A stretch of 64,000 nt of DNA from Streptomyces sp. CB02923 (lineage in GTDB: Bacteria; Actinomycetota; Actinomycetes; Streptomycetales; Streptomycetaceae): contig NZ_LWKZ01000025.1 of assembly GCF_001905005.1 (NCBI RefSeq), forward strand, positions 434,001-498,000, in the 5' to 3' direction. Under the pieces are notes generated by a model, which worked only from the letters and a program-made list of their open reading frames with translations, was not told where the DNA came from and did not search any database. Position numbers and translations under genes: made by a program. Below, in pieces: positions 8,941 through 17,251 of this stretch; position 1 is the stretch's first letter; every line of letters starts with the position of its first letter.

Positions 8941-8985
8941 AGGGCGGGCCGTGTTCCGCAATTCGCCGGGAACACGGCCCGCCCT
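8941..8985 (-). terminator. parAB operon terminator
   Basis: A 17-bp perfect inverted repeat (arms 8941-8957 and 8969-8985, AGGGCGGGCCGTGTTCC) with an 11-nt loop, 20 bp beyond the parB stop on the - strand, followed by CTTTG. Confidence 0.85.
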
Positions 8986-9005
8986 CCGGGCAGGGGAGAC
9001 TCGGA

Positions 9006-10106
9006 TCAGTCCTCTTCGTCCTTCTCTTCGGCGAGGCTCTTGTCGAGCACCCGGCCCTCGCCGGGCGCCAGAGTGCCGAGGATGCGCTCCAGGTCGTCTA
9101 TCGAGGCGAACTCGACGACGATCTTGCCCTTCTTCTGTCCGAGGTCGACCTTCACCCGGGTCTCGAAGCGGTCGGACAGCCGGGAGGCGAGGCCGGTCAG
9201 GGCAGGGGACACCCGGGCACCGGCCCGCGGCTTCTTCGCCTTGGAAGTGTGGGCAGGCTCGGATGCCATCACCCGGACGATCTCCTCGACCGAACGGACC
9301 GACAGTCCCTCGGCGACGATGCGGCGCGCCAGCCGGTCCTGCTCCTCCACGTCGTCCACGGCGAGCAGAGCGCGGGCGTGTCCGGCGGAGAGCACTCCCG
9401 AGGCGACCCTGAGCTGCACGGACGTCGAGAGCTTCAGCAGCCGCAGGGTGTTGGAGACCTGCGAGCGCGACCGGCCGATGCGGTCGGCCAGCTCGTCGTG
9501 GGTGCACTTGAAGTCCCGCAGCAACTGGTCGTACGCCGCGGCCTCTTCCAGCGGGTTCAGCTGGGCCCGGTGGAGGTTCTCCAGCAGTGCGTCCAGCAGC
9601 AGCTTCTCGTCGTCGGTCGCGCGGACGATCGCCGGGATCTTCTCCAGGCCCGCCTCACGGCAGGCCCGCCAGCGGCGCTCGCCCATGATGAGCTCGTACC
9701 GCTGGGGCCCTGTCTGCCGGACGACCACCGGCTGGAGGAGGCCGACCTCCTGGATGGAGGTGACCAGTTCGGCGAGGGCCTCCTCGTCGAAGACCTCGCG
9801 CGGCTGCCGCGGGTTGGGTGTGATCGCGTCAAGCGGCAGTTCGGCGAAGTGCGCCCCGGGGACCTCCTCCGCCGTGTCCGCCACCGCTACGTTCTCCGGC
9901 GGCTCTTCCGTTTCACGTGAAACGGTTTTGGCCGCGATCGAGGTGACCTTCGCTGCCGCCACTCCGCGGTCCGGTGGCAGGGTCGGCACCGCGGACGGCG
10001 ATGTCGCTCCCCGGCTCACCGCAGGGCGGGCGCTGTCCGCTGCCTGCGGTGCCGCGGGGATCAGCGCACCGAGCCCACGGCCCAGTCCTCTACGTCGTTC
10101 GCTCAC
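9006..10106 (-). CDS. parB: Chromosome-partitioning protein ParB
   Basis: A 366-aa CTPase/DNA clamp that loads on parS and organises the origin region, mainly during sporulation septation in Streptomyces. The N-terminus is RRRGLGRGLGALIP (ParA contact). The ParB/Srx domain has GERRWRACR and ENLHRAQLNP, followed by an HTH (THDELADRIGRSRSQVSNTL) and a C-terminal dimerisation part. The GTG start at 10106 overlaps the parA TGA (GTGA) and has AGGGG upstream. The open frame extends 130 codons further but inside parA, so that part is not coding. A parS site lies within the linker. Confidence 0.97.
   Translation of the reverse strand: MSERRRGLGRGLGALIPAAPQAADSARPAVSRGATSPSAVPTLPPDRGVAAAKVTSIAAKTVSRETEEPPENVAVADTAEEVPGAHFAELPLDAITPNPRQPREVFDEEALAELVTSIQEVGLLQPVVVRQTGPQRYELIMGERRWRACREAGLEKIPAIVRATDDEKLLLDALLENLHRAQLNPLEEAAAYDQLLRDFKCTHDELADRIGRSRSQVSNTLRLLKLSTSVQLRVASGVLSAGHARALLAVDDVEEQDRLARRIVAEGLSVRSVEEIVRVMASEPAHTSKAKKPRAGARVSPALTGLASRLSDRFETRVKVDLGQKKGKIVVEFASIDDLERILGTLAPGEGRVLDKSLAEEKDEED
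9910..9923. promoter_or_regulatory. parS site 3 (inside parB)
   Basis: GTTTCACGTGAAAC, flanked C..G. It lies in the low-complexity linker between the ParB N-terminal motif and the CTPase domain, read as VSRET. Confidence 0.95.
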
Positions 10107-11179
10107 TGATTCCCCTCCGACATGCTGTGCTGTGGTTCGTAGTTCACGGTGAGCCCCTCGGTGCCGGTCCCGGCCCGGCCGGCTCCACGCAAGGCGATTT
10201 CCCGGGCTGCTTCGAGGTAGGAGAGCGAGCCGCTGGACCCCGGGTCGTAGGTGAGCACCGTCTGCCCATAGCTGGGGGCCTCGGAGATGCGTACCGAGCG
10301 GGGGATGCTGGTACGCAGCACCTCGCTCCCGAAGTGGTTGCGCACCTCGTCCGCGACCTGGGAGGCCAGCCGGGTCCGGCCGTCGTACATGGTGAGCAGG
10401 ATCGTCGACACATGGAGCTTCGGGTTGAGGTGCCCGCGCACCAGGTCGACATTGCGCAGCAGCTGGCCGAGTCCTTCCAGTGCGTAGTACTCGCACTGGA
10501 TGGGGATCAGCACCTCGGCACCGGCGACCAGAGCGTTGACGGTCAGCAGGCCGAGCGAGGGCGGGCAGTCGATGAGGATGTAGTCCAGCGGCTGTTCGTA
10601 CGCCTTGATGGCCCGGTCCAGTCGGCTTTCCCGCGCCACCAGCGAGACCAGTTCGATCTCGGCGCCGGCCAGGTCGATCGTGGCGGGCGCGCAGAACAGG
10701 CCTTCCACATCAGGCACCGGCACCACGACGCCGGACAGCGGCTTGCTCTCCACCAGCACGTCATAGATGGAGGGAACTTCGGCGTGATGGTCGATGCCCA
10801 GGGCGGTGGAGGCGTTGCCCTGCGGATCGAGGTCGATGACCAGGACGCGGGCGCCGTGCAGGGCCAGGGAAGCGGCAAGGTTGACCGTCGTGGTGGTCTT
10901 GCCGACTCCGCCCTTCTGGTTGGCGACCACCATGACCCGGGTTGCCTCGGGCCGGGGCAGTGCTTCTCCGGAGCGGCCTAGTGTCTGAACCGCCAGCTGA
11001 GCTGCACGACCGATCGGGGTGTCGTCCATCGGGGGCGGCGTTTCACGTGAAACGTCCTCCCCGAGCGACTCGCTACGGGGACCGGGGACCGGGTCGGTCA
11101 TCGGTCCCGCGATGTTGGCGTCGGACCGCAAGGATTCACTCTCCTCGACATCAGGCTCGCAGTGCTCAGAGCCTGCCAT
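10103..11179 (-). CDS. parA: Chromosome-partitioning ATPase ParA
   Basis: A ParA/Soj ATPase that, with ParB, segregates the origin. The deviant Walker A motif is VVANQKGGVGKTTTT, followed by VIDLDPQGNASTALG and IDCPPSLGLLTVNAL. The frame is open to a GTG at 11341 (412 aa). That part includes a parS site and has no ribosome site, so I chose ATG 11179 (358 aa), although no strong Shine-Dalgarno is visible there. GTG or ATG codons downstream (e.g. MTDPVPG, MDDTPIG) remain possible. It overlaps parB by 4 bp. Two DnaA-box-like sequences and two parS sites lie in or just upstream of its 5' part. Confidence 0.93.
   Translation of the reverse strand: MAGSEHCEPDVEESESLRSDANIAGPMTDPVPGPRSESLGEDVSRETPPPMDDTPIGRAAQLAVQTLGRSGEALPRPEATRVMVVANQKGGVGKTTTTVNLAASLALHGARVLVIDLDPQGNASTALGIDHHAEVPSIYDVLVESKPLSGVVVPVPDVEGLFCAPATIDLAGAEIELVSLVARESRLDRAIKAYEQPLDYILIDCPPSLGLLTVNALVAGAEVLIPIQCEYYALEGLGQLLRNVDLVRGHLNPKLHVSTILLTMYDGRTRLASQVADEVRNHFGSEVLRTSIPRSVRISEAPSYGQTVLTYDPGSSGSLSYLEAAREIALRGAGRAGTGTEGLTVNYEPQHSMSEGNQ
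11040..11053. promoter_or_regulatory. parS site 4 (inside parA 5' part)
   Basis: GTTTCACGTGAAAC, flanked C..G, in the N-terminal extension of parA before the ATPase core, read as VSRET. Confidence 0.95.
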
Positions 11180-11215
11180 GCTTTCGGTGTCGTGAACCAG
11201 TGAGGTCCGCTCTCC

Positions 11216-11242
11216 TGTGGATGAACCCACCTCTGTGGATAC
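11216..11242. promoter_or_regulatory. Two DnaA-box-like sequences upstream of parA
   Basis: TGTGGATGA (11216-11224; complement TCATCCACA, fits the Streptomyces form YY[G/A/C]TCCACA) and TGTGGATAC (11234-11242; one mismatch), same orientation, 18 bp apart. They lie just upstream of the chosen parA start. Confidence 0.5.
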
Positions 11243-11325
11243 TTCCGTGACCCGTGTGGGTTTCCGGTCACGCGGCGCGGCAGCCGCGCGACCACGGCTG
11301 ATGATTCCATGCAGCAGAGAACGAC

Positions 11326-11339
11326 GTTTCACGTGAAAC
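11326..11339. promoter_or_regulatory. parS site 5 (upstream of parA)
   Basis: GTTTCACGTGAAAC, flanked C..A, between rsmG and parA. It probably lies in the parA promoter/leader, so ParB binding here could feed back on parAB expression (inference). Confidence 0.95.
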
Positions 11340-11348
11340 ACGATGACA

Positions 11349-11375
11349 GTGTCGCGTCCGTTTTGTGCGCGACAC
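11349..11375. other. Inverted repeat in rsmG-parA spacer
   Basis: GTGTCGCG (11349-11356) and CGCGACAC (11368-11375), a perfect 8-bp repeat with an 11-nt loop. It could be a weak rsmG-operon terminator or an operator for parA. The spacer around it is unusually AT-rich for the window. Confidence 0.5.
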
Positions 11376-11434
11376 TCCGCTTTATGTCGTTTTGTTGGTT
11401 TTACCGGGGTAATCAGCGAGAGCGCAGACCCCGC

Positions 11435-12163
11435 TCAGCGACGCCGCCCCCTCTGGGCCCGGCTGGGCCTGGCCGCCTTCGCGCGCTTGGCCGCGAAGCG
11501 CACACCACCGGGGCTTTCGCCGACCTCCACCCGCACGACGGTCGACATCGGGTCGACGATCCCCTCGCCGACCTGGACGACCGAGGTCTCCACGACCCCG
11601 AGCTTGCTCAGTGCGGCACGGGCGCCCTTCAGCTCCTCCTCGGCGGTGTCCCCCTTGAGAGCCAGCATCTCGCCGTAGGGGCGCAGCAGCGGCACACCCC
11701 AGCCCGCCAGCCGGTCGAGCGGAGCCACGGCACGCGCGGTCACCACATGCACCTGCGGGAGCTTGTCCATGACCTCCTCGGCACGGCCACGCACCACCGT
11801 GACGTGGTCCAGCCCGAGCAGCTCGACCACCTCCTGCAGGAAGTTCGTCCGCCGCAGCAGCGGCTCCAGCAGCGTGATCTTGAGGTCCGGCCGCACCAGG
11901 GCCAGCGGGATGCCCGGCAGCCCGGCGCCCGAGCCGACATCGCAGACGGTGACGCCCGCGGGCACCACCTCGGAGAGCACCGCGCAGTTCAGCAGATGCC
12001 GCTCCCACAGCCGCGGCACCTCGCGCGGGCCGATCAGTCCTCGCCGTACGCCCGCGTCGGCGAGCAGCTCGCCGTAGCGCACAGCCTCCGGGAAACGCTC
12101 GCCGAACACCTCACGCGCCACTTCCGGCGCCGGTGGGAGCTCCGCTGCTGCGTCGTCCGTCAC
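11435..12163 (-). CDS. rsmG: 16S rRNA (guanine527-N7)-methyltransferase RsmG (GidB)
   Basis: A 242-aa SAM-dependent methyltransferase that modifies G527 of 16S rRNA; loss gives low-level streptomycin resistance. The SAM motif VCDVGSGAGLPGIPLALVRP and the VTARAVAPLDRLAGW segment are typical. The C-terminus is Arg/Lys-rich. The GTG start follows a GAGGAAGGG site. It is the last gene of the rpmH-rnpA-yidD-yidC-jag-rsmG run. Confidence 0.97.
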   Translation of the reverse strand: MTDDAAAELPPAPEVAREVFGERFPEAVRYGELLADAGVRRGLIGPREVPRLWERHLLNCAVLSEVVPAGVTVCDVGSGAGLPGIPLALVRPDLKITLLEPLLRRTNFLQEVVELLGLDHVTVVRGRAEEVMDKLPQVHVVTARAVAPLDRLAGWGVPLLRPYGEMLALKGDTAEEELKGARAALSKLGVVETSVVQVGEGIVDPMSTVVRVEVGESPGGVRFAAKRAKAARPSRAQRGRRR

Positions 12164-12207
12164 GGGGACCGCCCTTCCTCTGGACTGTTATAAGGCTGAC
12201 AAGATGT

Positions 12208-12234
12208 GGCCCCGCCTGCGGGACAGACGGGGCC
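12208..12234 (-). terminator. Hairpin between jag and rsmG
   Basis: GGCCCCG (12208-12214) and CGGGGCC (12228-12234) with a 13-nt loop, in the 104-bp spacer downstream of jag. It may attenuate read-through into rsmG. Confidence 0.5.
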
Positions 12235-12267
12235 GGTGACATCAAGGCTGTTCGAGGACTCTGGCCG

Positions 12268-12801
12268 TCAGGCCGGGAGGACCACCACACAGCGCGCGGG
12301 CTCTTCGCCCTCGGACTCGCTGCGCAGTCCGGCCGCCGCCACGGCGTCGTGCACGACCTTGCGCTCGAACGGCGTCATCGGGCTCAGCTTCACCGGCTCG
12401 CCGGTGCCCTTGGCCTCCTCCGCCGCCTTCGCGCCCAGCTCCGCGAGCTCCTCGCGCTTCTGGGCCCGGAATCCCGCGATGTCCAGCATCAGGCGGCTGC
12501 GGTCACCGGTCTCGCGGTGCACCGCCAGCCGGGTCAGCTCCTGGAGCGCCTCCAGCACCTCGCCGTCCCGGCCCACCAGCTTCTGCAGGTCGCGGCTGGT
12601 CGAGTCGCTGATGATCGACACTGCGGCGCGGTCGGCCTCGACGTCCATGTCGATGTCACCGTCGAGGTCGGCGATGTCCAGCAGACCCTCGAGGTAGTCG
12701 GCCGCGATCTCACCCTCCTGCTCCAGGCGGGAGAGGGTGTCGGTCCCCTCAGCGGCCGGGGTCCCCCCTGTCGACGACGAGGGGCGGGTCGTGTCCGTCA
12801 C
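12268..12801 (-). CDS. jag: Jag/KhpB-type RNA-binding protein (KH and R3H domains)
   Basis: A 177-aa protein with an acidic N-terminus, then a KH-like domain (LQKLVGRDGEVLEALQELTRL) and a C-terminal R3H-like segment (LSPMTPFERKVVHDAVAAAG). It binds RNA, and its usual place is next to yidC as here. The GTG start at 12801 has AGGAG 5-6 nt upstream and lies 14 bp after the yidC stop. Confidence 0.95.
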   Translation of the reverse strand: MTDTTRPSSSTGGTPAAEGTDTLSRLEQEGEIAADYLEGLLDIADLDGDIDMDVEADRAAVSIISDSTSRDLQKLVGRDGEVLEALQELTRLAVHRETGDRSRLMLDIAGFRAQKREELAELGAKAAEEAKGTGEPVKLSPMTPFERKVVHDAVAAAGLRSESEGEEPARCVVVLPA

Positions 12802-12815
12802 GGAAGGACTCCTTC

Positions 12816-13994
12816 TTACTTCTTGGACGGGTGCTTGGGCCGCTGCTGGCCCTTGCGCTGTCCGGACTTGGCGTTACGTGAGCCGGAGGCGGAGGATCCG
12901 CCCTTCGGCTTGCTGTCCTGCGGTGCCTGCTTCTCCAGGGACTGCTTCTTCGAAGCGTCCCCGTCGGAGGCACCGGAAGCACTGGAGCCGGACCCCGCGC
13001 GGGTGCGCCGCTGCTGCTCATTGCCGGCACCGGCCGGCTTGGCGCCGGTGGTGGGCTGGGTCTGGCGCTTGGCCTTGGTCTGCCGCTTGGGCTGCTGCCG
13101 GTTCTGGCGCGCCTCCTCGGCGACCTTCTTGGCCTCGACCTCGGCCGGGTCCTCCGTGATCTTGCCCTTGGCCCGGAGCCGCTGCTGGCGCTCGTCGAAG
13201 GCCTTGCTGCCCGGGGTCGGGTTCCGGCGGATGACGAACATCTGCTGGCCCATGGTCCAGACGTTGGTGGTCAGCCAGTACAGGAGAACGCCGACGGGGA
13301 AGCCGGGGAAGCCGATACCGAACACGGCGAACATGACCGGGAAGACGTACATCAGCATCTTCTGCTGCTGCATGAACGGCGTCTTCACCGTCAGGTCGAC
13401 GTTCTTGGTCATCAGCTGGCGCTGCGTGTAGAACTGCGAGGCCGACATCAGGACGATCATGATGACGGTGACCACGCGGACGTTGGTGACCGTCGCGCCC
13501 AGGGCTTCGAGCTTCTCCGGCGTGTCCAGGAACTTGGCGGCCAGCGGAGCGCCGAAGATGTGCGCCTTCTGCGCGCTCTCCAGCAGCGACTGGTTGATGA
13601 CGCCGACCGTCTGGTTGTTCGCGATGTGGCTGAGGACCTGGTACAGCGAGATGAAGAACGGCGACTGCGCCAGGATCGGCAGGCAGCTGGAGAGCGGGTT
13701 GGTGCCCGTCTCCTTGTACAGCTTCATCATCTCTTCGGACTGACGCTGCTTGTCGCTCTTGTAGCGCTCCTGGATCGCCTTCATCTTCGGCTGGAGCGCC
13801 TGCATGTTCCGCGTCGACTTGATCTGCTTCACGAAGAGCGGGATCAGGCAGACACGGATCAGCACCACCAGCGAGACGATGGACAGACCCCAGGCCGCGC
13901 CACTGTTCTCGTCGAAGATGAGGCTGTAGAACGAGTGGAACTGGACGATGATCCAGGAAACTGCGTAATAGAGAGGACTGAGGATCGTGTCCAC
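12816..13994 (-). CDS. yidC: Membrane protein insertase YidC
   Basis: A 392-aa Oxa1/YidC-family insertase that places membrane proteins in the bilayer alone or with SecYEG. The N-terminal helix is LYYAVSWIIVQFHSFYSLIF. The core has an Arg in the first conserved helix (VSLVVLIRVCLIPLFVKQIK), a cytoplasmic hairpin (QPKMKAIQERYKSDKQRQSE) and three to four further helices. The C-terminal ~110 residues are a Lys/Gln/Ser-rich basic tail that may touch ribosomes. The GTG start has AAGGAG upstream and sits 3 bp after the yidD stop. Confidence 0.97.
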   Translation of the reverse strand: MDTILSPLYYAVSWIIVQFHSFYSLIFDENSGAAWGLSIVSLVVLIRVCLIPLFVKQIKSTRNMQALQPKMKAIQERYKSDKQRQSEEMMKLYKETGTNPLSSCLPILAQSPFFISLYQVLSHIANNQTVGVINQSLLESAQKAHIFGAPLAAKFLDTPEKLEALGATVTNVRVVTVIMIVLMSASQFYTQRQLMTKNVDLTVKTPFMQQQKMLMYVFPVMFAVFGIGFPGFPVGVLLYWLTTNVWTMGQQMFVIRRNPTPGSKAFDERQQRLRAKGKITEDPAEVEAKKVAEEARQNRQQPKRQTKAKRQTQPTTGAKPAGAGNEQQRRTRAGSGSSASGASDGDASKKQSLEKQAPQDSKPKGGSSASGSRNAKSGQRKGQQRPKHPSKK

Positions 13995-13997
13995 GAA

Positions 13998-14315
13998 TCA
14001 GGCTCCTTGGGCGGTGGGCTGAGTCTCAGGCTGTGCGGCAGGCTCAGGGACGGTGGACCCGCCCAGGCGGCTCCTCAGCCGCTGATGCCAGACCGGACGC
14101 TTCCGGGGTGGGACGTGGTCGACGCCACCTGGCGACCACGGGTTGCAACGCAGGATGCGCCAAGCCGTCAGCGCGGTCCCTTTCACGGCGCCGTGCCGGT
14201 CGATGGCCGTGTAGCCATAGTGGGAGCACGACGGGTAGTACCGGCAGACCGGCCCCAGCAAGGGGCTGATGGTCCACTGGTACAGCTTGATCAACAGCAG
14301 CAGCGGGTACTTCAC
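13998..14315 (-). CDS. yidD: Membrane protein insertion efficiency factor YidD
   Basis: A 105-aa protein with the YidD signature LLIKLYQWTISPLLGPVCRYYPSCSHY (an excerpt would start LYQWTISPLLG) and the RILRCNPWSPGGVDHVP segment. It is an amphipathic, membrane-associated helper of YidC insertion. The GTG start overlaps the rnpA TGA (GTGA), with GGAGGG 7 nt upstream. The tail is Pro/Gln/Thr-rich. Confidence 0.96.
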   Translation of the reverse strand: MKYPLLLLIKLYQWTISPLLGPVCRYYPSCSHYGYTAIDRHGAVKGTALTAWRILRCNPWSPGGVDHVPPRKRPVWHQRLRSRLGGSTVPEPAAQPETQPTAQGA

Positions 14316-14710
14316 CGCGGAGCCCTCCCCTGACCTCGGGTGGGGGAATTCCCGTCCAGCAGTCGCTGCAGCGCGGCGTCCAGGTCACGGGCCAGCTGGT
14401 CGTGACCCGCATCACCCGCACCGGGCAGCGCCCGTACGACAACCAGGCTACCGGCGGGCAGCCGGTCCAGCCGGTCGTGCACGAGGTGGCGCAACCGCCG
14501 CTTGACCTTGTTGCGGACCACGGCACCGCCGATGGCCTTGCTCACGACGAAACCCGCACGCGCCGGGGGAGGGTTCTCCCCCGCTGCGTGCGGGTCCGTT
14601 ACACCGCTGCGTAGATGGACGACGAGGAGCGGGCGCCCGGCCCTGCGTCCCCGGCGTACCGCGGTCGCAAAGTCCTCGCGCCGCCTCAGCCGATGCTCGG
14701 AAGGCAGCAC
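14312..14710 (-). CDS. rnpA: Ribonuclease P protein component
   Basis: A 132-aa basic protein that assists the RNase P RNA in tRNA 5' maturation. It shows LRRREDFATAVRRGRRAGR at the N-terminus and the RNR motif FVVSKAIGGAVVRNKVKRRL. The start is GTG 14710, 21 bp after rpmH. It is part of the conserved rpmH operon. Confidence 0.97.
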   Translation of the reverse strand: MLPSEHRLRRREDFATAVRRGRRAGRPLLVVHLRSGVTDPHAAGENPPPARAGFVVSKAIGGAVVRNKVKRRLRHLVHDRLDRLPAGSLVVVRALPGAGDAGHDQLARDLDAALQRLLDGNSPTRGQGRAPR

Positions 14711-14731
14711 GTCATGGACCTAGCTCAGGGC

Positions 14732-14869
14732 TCAGGCCGACAGGCGGGCGCGACCCTTGCCGCGGCGGGACGCGAGGATCGCGCGGCCGGCACGGGTACG
14801 CATACGCAGGCGGAAGCCGTGGGTCTTCGCACGACGGCGGTTGTTCGGCTGGAAGGTGCGCTTGCTCAC
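14732..14869 (-). CDS. rpmH: 50S ribosomal protein L34
   Basis: A 45-aa protein, beginning SKRTFQPNNRRRAKTHGFRL and ending GRARLSA, a complete L34. The GTG start at 14869 has GGAG 9 nt upstream. It is the first gene of the - strand operon and diverges from dnaA. Confidence 0.97.
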   Translation of the reverse strand: MSKRTFQPNNRRRAKTHGFRLRMRTRAGRAILASRRGKGRARLSA

Positions 14870-15226
14870 TCGGGGGCTCCAGAGATGCTTGGTGTCTCCG
14901 GGGAGACAGGTGTGGGGCGTCGAAGGCTGTCACCGTGCGCCCACGAGTAGCTCGCAACGCCCGAGTGCACCGCTACTTCGATCACTAGAGCGCGATCTTT
15001 GCCCATCGGAGGCAGGCGGCAGCAGCCATCGACAACTCGACCTGGTTACGGTACGCGCGGCGGCGTCATCCGGTCAAACCGGCCCTCTGCCGGGACACAC
15101 TATGCACAGCCTGTGGACAACAACTTGAATCACCAGGGTCGCCCTGACTACCGTGGGTCAACTCCGATTCCTTCCCGCCCGTCCTGAGAATCACACATTC
15201 GTGGGACCAGTGAGAGAGCGTGCTCT
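14870..15226. promoter_or_regulatory. rpmH-dnaA divergent promoter region
   Basis: This 357-bp non-coding spacer must hold the rpmH promoter (leftward) and the dnaA promoter (rightward). One perfect DnaA box, TGTGGACAA (15112-15120, complement TTGTCCACA), lies 107 bp before the dnaA start, fitting autoregulation by DnaA. A palindrome GTCTCCGGGGAGAC lies near 14898. No ORF is credible here. Confidence 0.8.
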
Positions 15227-17182
15227 GTGGCTGACGTACCTGCCGATCTTGCCGCAGTGTGGCCACGTGTACTTGATCACCTCCTACGTGCGGAGAGCGA
15301 CAGCCTCAAGCCGAAGGACCAGGACTGGCTGAAGCGGACCCAGCCGCTGGCGCTGGTGGCCGACACCGCCCTGCTGGCCGTTCCCAACGAATTCGCCAAG
15401 GGCGTGCTGGAAGGCCGGCTCGCGCCGCTCATCGGCGAGGCGCTGAGCCACGAGTGCGGCCGCCCGATCCGGATCGCGATCACCGTCGACGACTCCGCCG
15501 AGGAGCCGCATTCCCCGCAGCCGCTTCCGCCGTCCCCGTCGTCGGCACACGTACAGCAGCAGCGCCACCAGCCCCAGCAGCCCCAGCAGCAGCCGGGGCA
15601 ACCGGGTCCGCAGCACGACGCGTACGGCGGTTACGACAGCCGGCAGGGCGACGGCTACGACAACCGGCAGGGTTACGGCCACCAGGAAGACGACCTGCCG
15701 CACGTACGTCCCGCGTATCCGGAGTACCAGCAGCAGCACCAGCAGCCCCGGCACGAGCCGGGCGCCTGGCCGCAGCACTCCGGCATGGGCGGTCAGGGCG
15801 GGCACGGCCCCCGCGAGGACTACGGGTGGCAGCAGCAGCGCCTCGGCGGCTTCCCCGAGCGGGACCCTTACGCGACGCCGCCCCCCGCTCACGTACAGCA
15901 GCACCAGCACCCCCAGCGGTCACAGAACGACTACCGCTCGCCGGCCCCCGAGCACACCGGCCCGCCGCAGCACCAGCACTCCGAGGGCCGCTCCCCCTAC
16001 GACCAGCAGCAGCCGCAGCGCCGCGACCTGTCCGAGCACCAGCCGCCCGCCCATATCCAGAACCCCGGCCCCGGCGGGCTGCCCGCGCCCAGCGGCGCCC
16101 CCGGTCCGCTCGCCGCGCAGCCCGCGCCCGCGACCGGCCCCGGCGAGCCGACCGCGCGGCTGAACCCGAAGTACCTCTTCGACACCTTCGTCATCGGCGC
16201 TTCCAACCGCTTCGCGCACGCCGCGGCGGTCGCCGTGGCGGAGGCGCCGGCCAAGGCGTACAACCCCTTGTTCATCTACGGGGAGTCCGGTCTCGGCAAG
16301 ACGCACCTGCTGCACGCCATCGGGCACTACGCACGCAGCCTCTACCCGGGCACCCGGGTGCGGTACGTCAGCTCGGAGGAGTTCACCAACGAGTTCATCA
16401 ACTCCATCCGCGACGGCAAGGCGGACGCGTTCCGCAAGCGCTACCGCGACATGGACATCCTGCTCGTCGACGACATCCAGTTCCTGGCCAGCAAGGAGTC
16501 GACGCAGGAGGAGTTCTTCCACACCTTCAACACGCTGCACAACGCGAACAAGCAGATCGTGCTGTCCTCGGACCGGCCGCCCAAGCAGCTGGTGACCCTG
16601 GAGGACCGGCTGCGCAACCGCTTCGAGTGGGGCCTGATCACCGACGTCCAGCCGCCGGAGCTGGAGACCCGGATCGCGATCCTGCGCAAGAAGGCGGTGC
16701 AGGAGCAGCTGAACGCGCCGCCGGAGGTGCTGGAGTTCATCGCCTCCCGCATCTCGCGCAACATCCGCGAACTGGAGGGGGCGCTCATCCGCGTCACCGC
16801 CTTCGCCTCCCTGAACCGCCAGCCGGTGGACCTGGGCCTGACGGAGATCGTCCTCAAGGACCTGATCCCCGGCGGCGAGGACGCGGCGCCCGAGATCACC
16901 GCGACCGCCATCATGGCCGCGACCGCCGACTACTTCGGGCTGACGGTGGACGACCTGTGCGGATCCTCGCGCAGCCGCGTCCTGGTGACGGCGCGGCAGA
17001 TCGCCATGTACCTGTGCCGTGAGCTGACGGATCTGTCGCTGCCGAAGATCGGCGCGCAGTTCGGCGGGCGCGACCACACGACGGTGATGCACGCCGACCG
17101 CAAGATCCGGGCGCTGATGGCCGAGCGCCGCTCCATCTACAACCAGGTGACCGAGCTGACGAACCGGATCAAGAACGGCTGA
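15227..17182 (+). CDS. dnaA: Chromosomal replication initiator DnaA
   Basis: A 651-aa AAA+ initiator. Domain I spans ~1-90. The very long domain II (~90-310) is rich in Gln, Pro, His and Gly, a Streptomyces hallmark. Domain III has Walker A GESGLGKTH (~351) and Walker B LLVDDIQFL, with sensor FEWGLITDVQPPELETRI. Domain IV holds the box-binding signature GGRDHTTVMHADRKI. The GTG start follows a GAGAGAG site. It binds the boxes in the following oriC and probably the one upstream of its own gene. Confidence 0.99.
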   Translation: MADVPADLAAVWPRVLDHLLRAESDSLKPKDQDWLKRTQPLALVADTALLAVPNEFAKGVLEGRLAPLIGEALSHECGRPIRIAITVDDSAEEPHSPQPLPPSPSSAHVQQQRHQPQQPQQQPGQPGPQHDAYGGYDSRQGDGYDNRQGYGHQEDDLPHVRPAYPEYQQQHQQPRHEPGAWPQHSGMGGQGGHGPREDYGWQQQRLGGFPERDPYATPPPAHVQQHQHPQRSQNDYRSPAPEHTGPPQHQHSEGRSPYDQQQPQRRDLSEHQPPAHIQNPGPGGLPAPSGAPGPLAAQPAPATGPGEPTARLNPKYLFDTFVIGASNRFAHAAAVAVAEAPAKAYNPLFIYGESGLGKTHLLHAIGHYARSLYPGTRVRYVSSEEFTNEFINSIRDGKADAFRKRYRDMDILLVDDIQFLASKESTQEEFFHTFNTLHNANKQIVLSSDRPPKQLVTLEDRLRNRFEWGLITDVQPPELETRIAILRKKAVQEQLNAPPEVLEFIASRISRNIRELEGALIRVTAFASLNRQPVDLGLTEIVLKDLIPGGEDAAPEITATAIMAATADYFGLTVDDLCGSSRSRVLVTARQIAMYLCRELTDLSLPKIGAQFGGRDHTTVMHADRKIRALMAERRSIYNQVTELTNRIKNG

Positions 17183-17216
17183 CGCGGCCTCAGTCAGGGG
17201 CCGGCCAGAGCTTCGA

Positions 17217-17251
17217 GGGCGCCCCGGGACGTATCTGCTCCCGGGGCGCCC
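17217..17251 (+). terminator. dnaA terminator
   Basis: A 13-bp perfect inverted repeat (GGGCGCCCCGGGA and its complement) with a 9-nt loop, 34 bp after dnaA. It would keep dnaA transcription out of oriC. Confidence 0.85.

Noticed and set aside
9006..10496. Long form of ParB (496 aa)
   Set aside because: The extra 130 residues lie inside parA out of frame; the GTGA overlap and ribosome site define the start at 10106.
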